In this document: one piece after another, positions 19,176-27,229 of the stretch
Layout: each line of letters begins with the position of its first letter
How positions within the stretch are numbered: the stretch's first letter is position 1
Assembly (NCBI RefSeq): GCF_001426085.1
Contig: NZ_LMRR01000001.1
Coordinates: 187,539-251,538 of the forward strand
From: Rhodococcus sp. Leaf278
GTDB taxonomy: Bacteria > Actinomycetota > Actinomycetes > Mycobacteriales > Mycobacteriaceae
Direction: 5' to 3'
Length of the DNA stretch: 64,000 nucleotides
The notes under the pieces: model-generated
The model's input: the letters and a program-made list of their open reading frames with translations, nothing else
The model's database searches: none
Told to the model about the DNA's origin: nothing
Program-made: the position numbers and the translations under genes

Positions 19176-19948
19176 GGCAGTGACGTCTCCGTCAGGCCGA
19201 CGCCTCCGCTGCCGCGCAACTTCCTGAACCATTCGGTGCCGAAGGCGGTGGTGAGTTGTTCGATGGGCATCTTCAGAAACGGACCGAAATCGCCGACCTG
19301 AGTCTCGTGCGCCTCCATGGCTGCCCGTTTCGCCGCGATCACGCTGGACACGTCGACCACCGTGGTGATCTCGGTTTCCGGCAGTCCGAACGTCTCCATG
19401 TCCGGCGGTGACGCCTCCTCGCCCCAGTGCGGGTTCGCCTCCATCAGCCGGCGCATGTGGTCGCGGTTGGTCGTGGTCTCGTACACGTTCCGGGTCTCGG
19501 CGATCTCGGTGGCGCGCTTGCCGACGACGTGCACCTGAATGTGGTCGGGGTGGCCGTAGCCACCGTTCGGGTCGTAGATGGTGACGACGTCGGCCTGCTC
19601 CTCGCGCAGGACCTCGGCCAAACGCTTCGCGGCGGTGTCGACGTCGACGTTGCAGAAGGCTTCCGGATTCGCATTTTCGGCTGTGCCCGCCATGCCGGAA
19701 TCGGCGTAGTGCAATCGAACGATGCGGTCCACCCCCAGAACGGCGGCCGAACGATCCAGCTCGATGCGTCGGCGCTCGGCCAGTGTCTCGCCGTCGGTGA
19801 GGATCCCGTCCGGAAATTCTCCGAGGGCACCGTCGGTTGCCGTGACGAGTACGACGCGATGGCCGGCATCGGCAGCCAGACGCATCACCCCGCCTGTACC
19901 GAACACTTCGTCGTCGGGATGTGCGTGAAAGCAGACCAGAACACTCAT
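19169..19948 (-). CDS. PIG-L (LmbE-like) family zinc deacetylase
   Basis: A 259-residue enzyme of the MshB/Mca family, which hydrolyses N-acetylglucosaminyl or mycothiol-type amides. Zinc motif one is AHPDDE at 9-14 and motif two HPDH at 133-136. The ATG at 19948 gives MSVLVCFHAHPDDE, placing the zinc motif at the normal distance from the start. It could be Mca, MshB or a third paralogue of unknown substrate; sequence reading alone does not separate them. It is divergent from the membrane hydrolase, with 62 bases between starts. Confidence 0.8.
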   Translation of the reverse strand: MSVLVCFHAHPDDEVFGTGGVMRLAADAGHRVVLVTATDGALGEFPDGILTDGETLAERRRIELDRSAAVLGVDRIVRLHYADSGMAGTAENANPEAFCNVDVDTAAKRLAEVLREEQADVVTIYDPNGGYGHPDHIQVHVVGKRATEIAETRNVYETTTNRDHMRRLMEANPHWGEEASPPDMETFGLPETEITTVVDVSSVIAAKRAAMEAHETQVGDFGPFLKMPIEQLTTAFGTEWFRKLRGSGGVGLTETSLPL

Positions 19949-20010
19949 GCGTTGAATGCTTGCACGTCGAAGCGGGTGCGGCCCAGTCGGCGGGCCAATA
20001 CGATCGATTG

Positions 20011-21687
20011 GTGACCACACAGCGGTCGACCTCGATTCGTTCGTATTGGCGCGAGTCACGAGCAGGTCGGTACTGCCGCGCACTACATCCGGTGGGGATC
20101 TTCTTCGCCTTGGTGTTCTTCGCGCTGTCGATGACTCCGTCTCTCCTGCCCCGTGTGTGGTATCTGCAGGCAGTGGCCACCGGAATCAGTGTCGCGATCG
20201 GGTACGGCGTGGGATGCCTCATCGCCTGGGTGGTCCGGCTCTGCGGAGTGTCACCGGACTGGTCGGAGCAGTGGCGTCGACGCGGGTGGTGGGCGTTGGC
20301 CGCGGCTGCGGTGGTGGTGATTCCGCTGTTCCTCATCCTCGGTTCGTGGTGGCAGCAGATCGTCCGCAGGCTGGTCGGAGTGGAGGACGCCGGCAGACCC
20401 CTGTACATCGCGGTGCTGGTGCTCTCTTCGGTGGTGGCCGTGGCCGTGCTCGCTCTCGGACGCCTGCTGCGGCGAGCAACCCGTGCGTTGACTCGACGGG
20501 GAAAGCAATACGTGCCGAGGCCGGTGGCGAGGATCGCCAGCGTGATCGTGGTTGCGCTGCTGGTGGTGTTCGCCGTCAACGGTGCGCTGATTCGCGGCAT
20601 TGTGGCCGTCGCGGAGAAGTCGGCATCGACTGCCGATCGCGGCAACCACGATGGAGTGGAAAAACCTACGGAAGAGGAACTTTCGGGATCGGATGCCTCG
20701 AACGAGGAATGGGAGTCGCTGGGGCAGGAGGGGAGGCGGTTCGTGGTCTCGGGAGCATCGCCCGACGAGATCGGTGACTTCACCGGAAGGCCTGCAGTGC
20801 AACCGATTCGCGTGTACGCCGGCGTCGAGTCCGCCGACACGGTCGAGGGCGTCGCAGAGCGGGTGGTGGCCGAACTCGAACGTACCGACGCATTCTCGCG
20901 GGCCGTGCTCGGTGTCGCGACCACCACCGGACGTGGGTGGGTCAACGAATCCGTGGCTGGACCTTTGGAGTATCTGTACGACGGCAATTCGGCGATCGCG
21001 TCGATGCAGTATTCGTTCCTGCCGAGCCCGATGGCATTTCTGGCCGACCGTCAGACCCCGCAGGATGCCGGACGAGCCCTCTTCGAGGCGATCTACGCGG
21101 TGTGGAGCGAGCTTCCGGAAGATGCACGACCCAAGTTGGTGCTCTTCGGCGAGAGCCTCGGTGCCTACGGCGGGCAGGACGCCTTCAGTGGTGCCCAGGA
21201 CATGATCGCGCGCATCGACGGTGCCCTGTGGGTCGGCAATCCGAATTTCACTCCGCAGTGGGCACGCATCACCGGTGGACGTGACGCCGGTTCCCGCGAG
21301 ATCCTGCCTGTCGTCGACAGCGGCGAACACGTGCGTTTCGCCGGGTCTTCCGGTGACCTCGACATCGGCGGTCCGTGGGAAGAGCCGCGAATCGTGTACT
21401 GGCAGCACGCATCCGACCCCATCGTGTGGTGGTCGCCAGATCTGATTCTGGGCCGACCCGACTGGCTGCGCGAACCACGCGGTGCCGACGTCGACCCTGG
21501 CGTGCAGTGGTTCCCGTTCGTCACGTTCTGGCAGTTGACCTTCGACCAGGTTTTCTCCACCGACGTCGACGACGGTCACGGCCACAGCTACGGGGCCGAC
21601 GCGGTGCGCATGTGGGCCGACATCCTCGATCCGCCGGGTTGGTCCGACGCCGACGTGGAGCGCCTGTACGAGAAGATGGCGGGTTGA
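20011..21687 (+). CDS. Membrane alpha/beta-hydrolase (Abhydrolase_9-like)
   Basis: A protein of about 558 residues with four or five N-terminal membrane helices (to about residue 190) and a C-terminal alpha/beta-hydrolase-like domain. The probable nucleophile is S382 in GESLG. This matches the actinobacterial Abhydrolase_9 pair, whose substrates are unknown. I took GTG 20011 (MTTQRSTSIRSYWRES); upstream in-frame codons would run into the divergent deacetylase promoter. A TTG one codon upstream is also possible. Confidence 0.75.
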   Translation: MTTQRSTSIRSYWRESRAGRYCRALHPVGIFFALVFFALSMTPSLLPRVWYLQAVATGISVAIGYGVGCLIAWVVRLCGVSPDWSEQWRRRGWWALAAAAVVVIPLFLILGSWWQQIVRRLVGVEDAGRPLYIAVLVLSSVVAVAVLALGRLLRRATRALTRRGKQYVPRPVARIASVIVVALLVVFAVNGALIRGIVAVAEKSASTADRGNHDGVEKPTEEELSGSDASNEEWESLGQEGRRFVVSGASPDEIGDFTGRPAVQPIRVYAGVESADTVEGVAERVVAELERTDAFSRAVLGVATTTGRGWVNESVAGPLEYLYDGNSAIASMQYSFLPSPMAFLADRQTPQDAGRALFEAIYAVWSELPEDARPKLVLFGESLGAYGGQDAFSGAQDMIARIDGALWVGNPNFTPQWARITGGRDAGSREILPVVDSGEHVRFAGSSGDLDIGGPWEEPRIVYWQHASDPIVWWSPDLILGRPDWLREPRGADVDPGVQWFPFVTFWQLTFDQVFSTDVDDGHGHSYGADAVRMWADILDPPGWSDADVERLYEKMAG

Positions 21688-21728
21688 GCTGGTCGTTCGC
21701 TGAACCTGCCCCGGACCCTGGTCGAGTG

Positions 21729-21806
21729 CAAACGCGAGCGCGTTTGCCGGACGTGCGCGGGTTCGCCGACTATCTCGCGCGCGCCTGGCGAATGCGCTGG
21801 CGTTTG
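21729..21806. repeat. 78-bp inverted-repeat element, copy A
   Basis: Begins with CAAACGCGAGCGCGTTTG and ends with a decayed inverse of it (GAATGCGCTGGCGTTTG). It is the same length as copy B at 22206-22283, with about 90 per cent of bases identical, in the same orientation. It lies between the membrane hydrolase stop (21687) and the DUF4440 start (21825), ending 18 bases before that ATG. Confidence 0.8.
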
Positions 21807-21824
21807 TGCGTGAGACAGTGACTC

Positions 21825-22199
21825 ATGTTGCCCAACGACGCCGGTCGTACCGAGTTCGACCCCGATCTTGCGACTGTTCTGGCGCTCGAGCGAGAGTTGC
21901 AGACCCCAGAATGTCGACGGAACCCCGGGCGGCTGGTCAGTCTGCTCGCCGACGACTTCACCGAAGTGGGAGCCTCGGGCGCGGTATGGGACAAGACGTC
22001 GATCCTCGACCTACTGAGCAGAGAAGATTCTGTGGAGATCGAGGTGCTCGAACTGAGTGGTCGAGCAATCAGTGCCGATTTCGTTCTTGTGCAATGGATT
22101 TCGCAAACATTGGGCAAGCGAGCGCGTCGAACGTCGCTGTGGCGACGCACGGCATCGGGATGGGAATTGATACACCACCAGGGCACGCCGCTGAACTGA
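21825..22199 (+). CDS. DUF4440 / NTF2-like small protein
   Basis: A 124-residue SnoaL/NTF2-like fold protein: LERELQTPECRRNPGRLVSL then LLADDFTEVGASG and a C-terminal SLWRRTASGWELIHHQGT, all typical of DUF4440. Members of this fold are small enzymes or binding proteins with no common reaction. It is flanked on both sides by copies of a 78-bp repeat, and copy B begins 6 bases after its stop. The start has only a weak ribosome site. Confidence 0.75.
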   Translation: MLPNDAGRTEFDPDLATVLALERELQTPECRRNPGRLVSLLADDFTEVGASGAVWDKTSILDLLSREDSVEIEVLELSGRAISADFVLVQWISQTLGKRARRTSLWRRTASGWELIHHQGTPLN

Positions 22200-22205
22200 C
22201 CGCCG

Positions 22206-22283
22206 CAAACGCGAGCGCGTTTGCCGAACGCGCGCGGGTTCGCCGACTATCTCGCGCGCACCTGACAAACGCGCTCGCGTTTG
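22206..22283. repeat. 78-bp inverted-repeat element, copy B
   Basis: Terminal 18-base arms CAAACGCGAGCGCGTTTG and CAAACGCGCTCGCGTTTG are exact reverse complements. Each arm is itself nearly palindromic. The core GCGCGGGTTCGCCGACTATC is identical to copy A. It lies between the convergent DUF4440 and menE genes, where it could also serve as a two-way terminator. Confidence 0.85.
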
Positions 22284-22311
22284 CGCCCGAACGAGCCGAG
22301 CGGCGGCCCCC

Positions 22312-23448
22312 TCAACGCTTCCCCAGCACAGCCCGCAATTCTGCTCGATTCAGTTTTCCCGGGCCTCGGGTCGGCAGTGATTCGACCAGAAACAACTCAC
22401 GTGGCGCGGCCGTGACGTCCAACGACGATGCGACGTGAGAACGCAACTCCGCCAACGTGACCGGCGTAGAGGCGACCACAGCGACCACCACTCTCTGGCC
22501 GAGGCGTTCGTCCGGCAACCCGACGACGGCGCACTCTCGGACTGCGGGATGCGTGGCCAGTGCTGCTTCGACAACCTGCGGTACGACGGTCAGGCCACCG
22601 GTCGAGATGGCCTCGTCGAGTCGGCCGGTAATGCTCAGAACCCCGTCGACCATGGTTCCCGCGTCGTCGGTGCGGAACCAGCCGGGCTCGGCGAACGCCG
22701 GGTGATCGGGTAATCCACGATATCCCGAGGCCAGGGTTCTTCCGCCCAACACGACCCGGCCGTCGTCGATGCGTACCACCGTCTCGCGCAGGGGAACCCC
22801 GTCGTACACACAGCCACCGGCGGTCTCACTCATCCCGTAGGTGCGCACCAATCGAATACCCTCTGCAAAAGCTCTCTCGCGCAGAGGGATTGGCGTTGCC
22901 GCCCCACCGAGCAGAACGGCATCGAGAGACGACAACGCAGCCACAGCCTCGGGGTTCTCGAATGCCTTCACCAACTGGCCGGGAACCAGGGATGTGTAGC
23001 GCAGGGGGCCCGACATCCGTCCCACGGCCTCGATCAACGCGGCCGGATCGAAACCGTGGGACACATCCATGATCACCGGCGACGTTCCGGCGAGCACGCT
23101 CCGCAACAAGACCTGCATTCCGGCGATGTGGTGTGCAGGCAGCGCCAGCAGCCACGAGCCCGGCCCGCCGAGTCGCTCCTCGGTGGCCGTCGCCGACGCG
23201 ACCAGAGCAGACGCAGACAGCATGGCTCCCTTGGGTATTCCCGTCGTGCCGGACGTTGCGACGACCAGTGCGACGCCGTCCTCGATAGGTGTGCCGGGTG
23301 CCAACGCGTCGTGTAGGCGTCGGATCTCGCGTGGATCGTCGGCGGGAACAGGAAGTAGGGCCGGTCCGTCACCGGCCAGCACACGGCTCAGCCGCGGCAG
23401 GATGTCTGCCGCGGCCGGTCCGGTAGGGATGGGAACGCTCTCGAGCAC
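22312..23448 (-). CDS. menE: o-succinylbenzoate-CoA ligase
   Basis: MenE activates o-succinylbenzoate to its CoA thioester for MenB. The 378-residue adenylate-forming enzyme has the P-loop TSGTTGIPKG at 65-74, YGMSETAGG, the hinge GRLDEAISTGG, and the C-terminal catalytic lysine K365 in GPGKLNR. It is short, as in mycobacteria. GTG 23448 was chosen because the longer reading to 23631 overlaps the DUF3349 gene with Ser/Arg-rich nonsense. It lies 10 bases after that gene and is probably its operon partner. Confidence 0.93.
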   Translation of the reverse strand: MLESVPIPTGPAAADILPRLSRVLAGDGPALLPVPADDPREIRRLHDALAPGTPIEDGVALVVATSGTTGIPKGAMLSASALVASATATEERLGGPGSWLLALPAHHIAGMQVLLRSVLAGTSPVIMDVSHGFDPAALIEAVGRMSGPLRYTSLVPGQLVKAFENPEAVAALSSLDAVLLGGAATPIPLRERAFAEGIRLVRTYGMSETAGGCVYDGVPLRETVVRIDDGRVVLGGRTLASGYRGLPDHPAFAEPGWFRTDDAGTMVDGVLSITGRLDEAISTGGLTVVPQVVEAALATHPAVRECAVVGLPDERLGQRVVVAVVASTPVTLAELRSHVASSLDVTAAPRELFLVESLPTRGPGKLNRAELRAVLGKR

Positions 23449-23458
23449 AGGTGCGAGG

Positions 23459-23773
23459 TTAGTCCTCGCGGCGGAGCGTGAACGGGTCGGCCAGGGGCCA
23501 GCCACCGGCGGCGAGGTTCGCGCGTACCCGGTTGACGTCCTCTTCCCGCGGCATCTCGTTGGTGACCTTGGTGATGGTGACGGAAATACCTGCTTTGTCG
23601 GCGGGCAGTTGGCCGTCGGCGATGAGGGCATCCATCACCGACTGCACTTCGTCGTCGGACAGTCGCCGATTCAGAAGAGCAAGGAGGGGAACGTAATCCG
23701 CTTCGGGTACCCCGTCGGGATACCCGCCGCGAAGCCACCCGACGATCGAGTGGAGGAACGACGGGACCGACAT
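23459..23773 (-). CDS. DUF3349 family protein, copy 2
   Basis: A 104-residue helical protein starting MSVPSFLHSIVGWLRGGYPDGVP and ending NLAAGGWPLADP. The same blocks appear in the upstream neighbour, so the two are tandem paralogues (DUF3349; Rv0543c is the mycobacterial example I recall). It sits between the first paralogue and menE. Function unknown; the conserved link to menE and pitA is positional only. Confidence 0.85.
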   Translation of the reverse strand: MSVPSFLHSIVGWLRGGYPDGVPEADYVPLLALLNRRLSDDEVQSVMDALIADGQLPADKAGISVTITKVTNEMPREEDVNRVRANLAAGGWPLADPFTLRRED

Positions 23774-23777
23774 GGCC

Positions 23778-24107
23778 TTACAGGGCCGCCGGATCCGCGA
23801 GCGGCCAACCACCGGCGGCCAACCGCGCCGAGACACGAGTGATGTCCTCGGCTGTCGGCTCGGCGTCGATCTGTCCGCGGATGTAGGTGGCGATCTCGTC
23901 GGTCGAAATGGCACCGTCGTCGAGCGCGCCAGTGGCGGGAGATACCAGATCGAGGACGATCTCCTGCACCTGAGCGTCGGTGAGTGCGGCGCGACGCAGA
24001 AGTGCGACGAGCGGGAAGCGGTCCTTGGGCGGAACGCCCTCGGGGTATCCGGCTCGGAGCCATTCGAGCACCGAGGCCGGAAAAGCGGTCTTGGTGGAGT
24101 CGGTCAT
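23778..24107 (-). CDS. DUF3349 family protein, copy 1
   Basis: A 109-residue paralogue of the next gene: SVLEWLRAGYPEGVPPKDRF near the start and RLAAGGWPLADPAAL at the end align with it. Only 4 bases separate its stop from the second copy's start, so they are one transcript. The ATG is at 24107. Function unknown. Confidence 0.85.
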   Translation of the reverse strand: MTDSTKTAFPASVLEWLRAGYPEGVPPKDRFPLVALLRRAALTDAQVQEIVLDLVSPATGALDDGAISTDEIATYIRGQIDAEPTAEDITRVSARLAAGGWPLADPAAL

Positions 24108-24123
24108 GAGAGTTGAACCCTTC

Positions 24124-24408
24124 TCAGAAGACGGAGATGCCGAAGGTGCTGTCGAGGAAGTTCTTCATGATGAAGAGGATTCCGGCCACGATCGCGACGA
24201 CCACTACTGCGAAGCAGAGGACGGCCGCGGCGGTGGCGACTGCGGGGCGCGCCACCCGGGTGGTCCCCGGCGCGGCGTCATCGGCAACGTCACCGACCGA
24301 GAGCGCTTTGAGTCCGAACGCGAAGATCGCGGGCAGTCCGGCACCGAGCAGGAGTCCGACGAGAACGACCTGCCAGAGCGAATCAAGTGTGTGCTTCAGG
24401 GTTTCCAT
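24124..24408 (-). CDS. Small two-helix membrane protein between pitA and DUF3349
   Basis: A 94-residue protein with two membrane helices (about 12-35 and 62-84), matching by place and size Rv0544c of M. tuberculosis. The ATG at 24408 follows the pitA stop by 5 bases, so it is probably co-expressed with the phosphate transporter. A long in-frame reading upstream is antisense-type sequence inside pitA and is not real. Function unknown. Confidence 0.75.
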   Translation of the reverse strand: METLKHTLDSLWQVVLVGLLLGAGLPAIFAFGLKALSVGDVADDAAPGTTRVARPAVATAAAVLCFAVVVVAIVAGILFIMKNFLDSTFGISVF

Positions 24409-24413
24409 GGTGT

Positions 24414-25586
24414 TCAGACCTTCGCGGGGGAGTCGGCTTCGGTGGCGGCAGGGACGAGTCCGCCGTCCCACTCGGCGTTCACGTTGTTCGGATCGACGGG
24501 CTCGCGGCGCGAGCGGATGTACATGACGGTGGCCAGGCCGACGAGGATGGCAAAGACCACGAGGACGCCGGGTAGACCGCCGATCGTGTGTGCGAGCAGC
24601 CAGCACGCAGCGCCGACCACTCCGGCGAGCGGCAGAGTGATGACCCAGGCGACGGCCATCCGGCCTGCGACGTTCCACCGCACGGCGGCACCGGGCTTGC
24701 CGAGTCCCGATCCGAGGATCGAACCGGTGGCAACCTGGGTGGTCGAGAGCGGGAGGCCGAGGTGGCTGGAGGTGAGAATGATTGCTGCAGAGGAGGACTC
24801 GGCGGCCATGCCCTGTGGAGATGCGATCTCCACCAGGCCCTTGCCCAGAGTGCGGATGACGCGCCAGCCGCCGAGGTAGGTGCCCAACGCGATGGCGAGC
24901 GCACAGGTGACCTTGACCCACAGGGGCATTTCGGCGTCGGGCGAGACGGTGCCGTAGGCGACGAGTGCCAGGAAGATCACGCCCATCGTCTTCTGGGCGT
25001 CGTTGGTGCCGTGTGCGAGCGAGACGAGCGAGGCCGAACCGATCTGGCCCCAGCGGAATCCGCGTTCCTTGGACTTCTCGGGAACTGCGTTGGTGATGCG
25101 GTAGATGATCCAGGTGCCGACGGTGGCTACGAGGCCGGCGACGATGGGGGCCAGCACGGCGGGCAACACGATCTTGCTCCACACCCCGTCCCACACGACG
25201 CCGCTGGTTCCCAGGCCCGCCATGGTGGCACCGATGAGGCCGCCGAACAGTGCGTGCGAGCTGCTCGACGGGATGCCGAGCAGCCAGGTGGCGAGGTTCC
25301 ACAGGATGCCGCCGACAAGGCCGGCGAAGATGATGGTCAGCAGGTCCTGGCCGCCGGTGTCGCCGAGGTTGACGATGCCTTTCGCGACGGTGGCAGCCAC
25401 CTCTACGGACAGGAAGGCACCGACCAGGTTGAGGACGGCAGACAGGGTGACCGCGACCTTGGGCTTCAATGCCCCCGTTGCGATCGACGTCGCCATGGCG
25501 TTGGCGGTGTCGTGGAAACCGTTGGTGAAGTCGAAGGCCAGTGCCGTCACGACCACCACGAGAAGTACGAGAAATTCAGCGCTCAC
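24414..25586 (-). CDS. pitA: Low-affinity inorganic phosphate transporter (Pit family)
   Basis: A PiT-family symporter of about 390 residues with roughly ten helices. The two signature repeats are FDFTNGFHDTANAMATSIA near the start and LAHGTNDAQKTMGVI in the middle. GTG 25586 gives a start like that of homologues (VSAEFLVLLVVVV); a TTG at 25607 is also possible, and neither has a clear ribosome site. A PHO-box-like repeat lies 83 bases upstream, suggesting phosphate control. Confidence 0.92.
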   Translation of the reverse strand: MSAEFLVLLVVVVTALAFDFTNGFHDTANAMATSIATGALKPKVAVTLSAVLNLVGAFLSVEVAATVAKGIVNLGDTGGQDLLTIIFAGLVGGILWNLATWLLGIPSSSSHALFGGLIGATMAGLGTSGVVWDGVWSKIVLPAVLAPIVAGLVATVGTWIIYRITNAVPEKSKERGFRWGQIGSASLVSLAHGTNDAQKTMGVIFLALVAYGTVSPDAEMPLWVKVTCALAIALGTYLGGWRVIRTLGKGLVEIASPQGMAAESSSAAIILTSSHLGLPLSTTQVATGSILGSGLGKPGAAVRWNVAGRMAVAWVITLPLAGVVGAACWLLAHTIGGLPGVLVVFAILVGLATVMYIRSRREPVDPNNVNAEWDGGLVPAATEADSPAKV

Positions 25587-25668
25587 GGTGGAAAGTGTGG
25601 GACACAAACGGTCTGTCGTGGAAATTTCTTGCGAAGTGTTCTTCTTGGGTGCCGTAAAGTCGCCCGCA

Positions 25669-25690
25669 GTTCACCTACCGTTCACCTATT
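25669..25690. promoter_or_regulatory. PHO-box-like direct repeat (PhoP/RegX3 type)
   Basis: Two adjacent 11-base units, GTTCACCTACC and GTTCACCTATT, share GTTCACCTA with exact 11-base phasing. This is the form of actinobacterial PHO boxes bound by PhoP- or RegX3-type response regulators. It lies between divergent pitA (start 25586) and the unknown gene at 25790, and could serve either. Confidence 0.65.
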
Positions 25691-25789
25691 TGCCTTATAT
25701 GTCCAATTTCCCTGTGCCGCCCGACACACGGTGGTCGTCGCCTCGAATCGACCCGTTGTGGAACAGTGGAAACCGTGAAGGGATCGGGC

Positions 25790-27124
25790 ATGGACGACGC
25801 AGTGTCGGCCGCTCTGTCGTATTTCGATTCCGTCGATCCCGCGCTTGCTGCCGATGCGCGTTTGGGGTGGGACGGTCTGATCGGTGTGTCTCCGCCAGCG
25901 GGCCCCACTCAACATTCTGTGCAGTCCTTTCTCTGGGTCTATCTGCGGCATGCCGCAGAAGGTCCCGATCGCGGCGTCGACATTGCCCGCGCACTCGGCG
26001 AGTTGCTCGACCGCCTCGGCCGCGTCGGATATGCGGATATCGCCCGCAGTGCGGTGACCGAGGAACTCGTCCGAACTGTCGACGACGCTGCCTGGTTGCA
26101 GAAGTATCGCGCGGCCACCGAACAGTCGGGCATCGGTGCCCTCGACACCGAACTTGTCACGTGGCAGGACGCCCCCACCGGCATCGAACGTGTCATCGTC
26201 GAAAAAATCGGCGAGACACTGGAAGTGGCGACGATCGCCGGCGAGTTCGAGCCGTCCAGGCCGGGTGGTAGACCACTCGGTGCCAACGCGCGGGCCATGC
26301 GACGACGCGGAGTCACCGACGCGGTGTTGACCTCCGATCGCGGGAGGGACCACTCCGAAGCCGTTCTGCTGGAACAACTTCTCGACCACCGCATCGAACT
26401 CTGGAGCAGTTACAGCGCACCGCGCGCAGAGCTCTATCTGGGGCTGCGCGACGCGCTGCACGATGCCGTCGAACCGATGTACGGCTGTGTGCGCAGGCTG
26501 GAGAACTTCATCGGATGCATCGGCGAGGGTGTCGCGCTGACCGATGCCGGGTACCTGCCGGACGAGCTCGTGGCAACCATCGCATCCACCGTTTTCCCCC
26601 CGAACGAGCGTCCCTCCCATGTCGGACGTGAACTCGACACCGAGAAAGTTCTCGTGCTCCGACGCCTCCTCATGCGGGTGCGTCTGCTGCGTCGTTCGGC
26701 CGGGCGATTGGTGCCCACCGCCCGCACCCGGCAGCTGAGCTCCGACGGGCTGTGGCGCGTGCTCACCGGCGGCATCGTCGGCACCGGATATCACCCGGAC
26801 ACGATCGCCGCCGAGGTGATTCTTGCTCGCATGATCGTCGGTCAGGACGTCGCCGATGTGGAGACCAGCGCCGACGATCTGGCGAGACTGTTGCGCGCCG
26901 AGGGATGGACCCACGCGGGCGAGACCCCGGCTCCCGAGCACGCCGAGCCCTTGGCGAGGACGCTGGTGGCCGAGCTGAGTGCACTCGGAGCAGTCGAATT
27001 CTCGGAAAGCGATCGCACGTCCGGGTCGCAGACCGCCGGATCGATCGCAACGGAGGAAGGCAAGCGGCTCGCCGCTGCGGTGCTGCGGCACCGGCTTCTG
27101 CACACCCGTTATCCGTCGTTGTGA
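25790..27124 (+). CDS. Conserved hypothetical protein, function unknown
   Basis: A 444-residue soluble protein without a signal or membrane helix. A region near the middle (GEGVALTDAGYLPDELVATI, then RRLLMRVRLLRRSAGRLVPT) resembles a winged-helix-like module I associate with other actinobacterial hypotheticals, some next to pRiA4b ORF-3-like domains; that link is tentative. The ATG at 25790 has AAGGGA before it, while an upstream ATG at 25766 lacks one. It is divergent from pitA across a PHO-box-like repeat, so it may be phosphate-regulated. Confidence 0.6.
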   Translation: MDDAVSAALSYFDSVDPALAADARLGWDGLIGVSPPAGPTQHSVQSFLWVYLRHAAEGPDRGVDIARALGELLDRLGRVGYADIARSAVTEELVRTVDDAAWLQKYRAATEQSGIGALDTELVTWQDAPTGIERVIVEKIGETLEVATIAGEFEPSRPGGRPLGANARAMRRRGVTDAVLTSDRGRDHSEAVLLEQLLDHRIELWSSYSAPRAELYLGLRDALHDAVEPMYGCVRRLENFIGCIGEGVALTDAGYLPDELVATIASTVFPPNERPSHVGRELDTEKVLVLRRLLMRVRLLRRSAGRLVPTARTRQLSSDGLWRVLTGGIVGTGYHPDTIAAEVILARMIVGQDVADVETSADDLARLLRAEGWTHAGETPAPEHAEPLARTLVAELSALGAVEFSESDRTSGSQTAGSIATEEGKRLAAAVLRHRLLHTRYPSL

Positions 27125-27229
27125 CCACTCGGTGTTGGGCTATCGGTCGAATCTGCCGAACTCGCCCGGTTAAGCTCACCTGTATCCGGTTCCAGAACGG
27201 GCCCGGTCGTCTTGGGTGAGGAGAAGCCG

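Noticed and set aside
21729..22283. Insertion sequence or composite transposon
   Set aside because: The repeats are only 78 bp, no transposase is encoded, and no target duplication could be seen. Called a repeat element only.
25682..27103. A 473-codon minus-strand frame
   Set aside because: Antisense to the hypothetical gene at 25790; it runs through the PHO-box region and lacks a ribosome site. The plus-strand gene has a better start and amino-acid composition.
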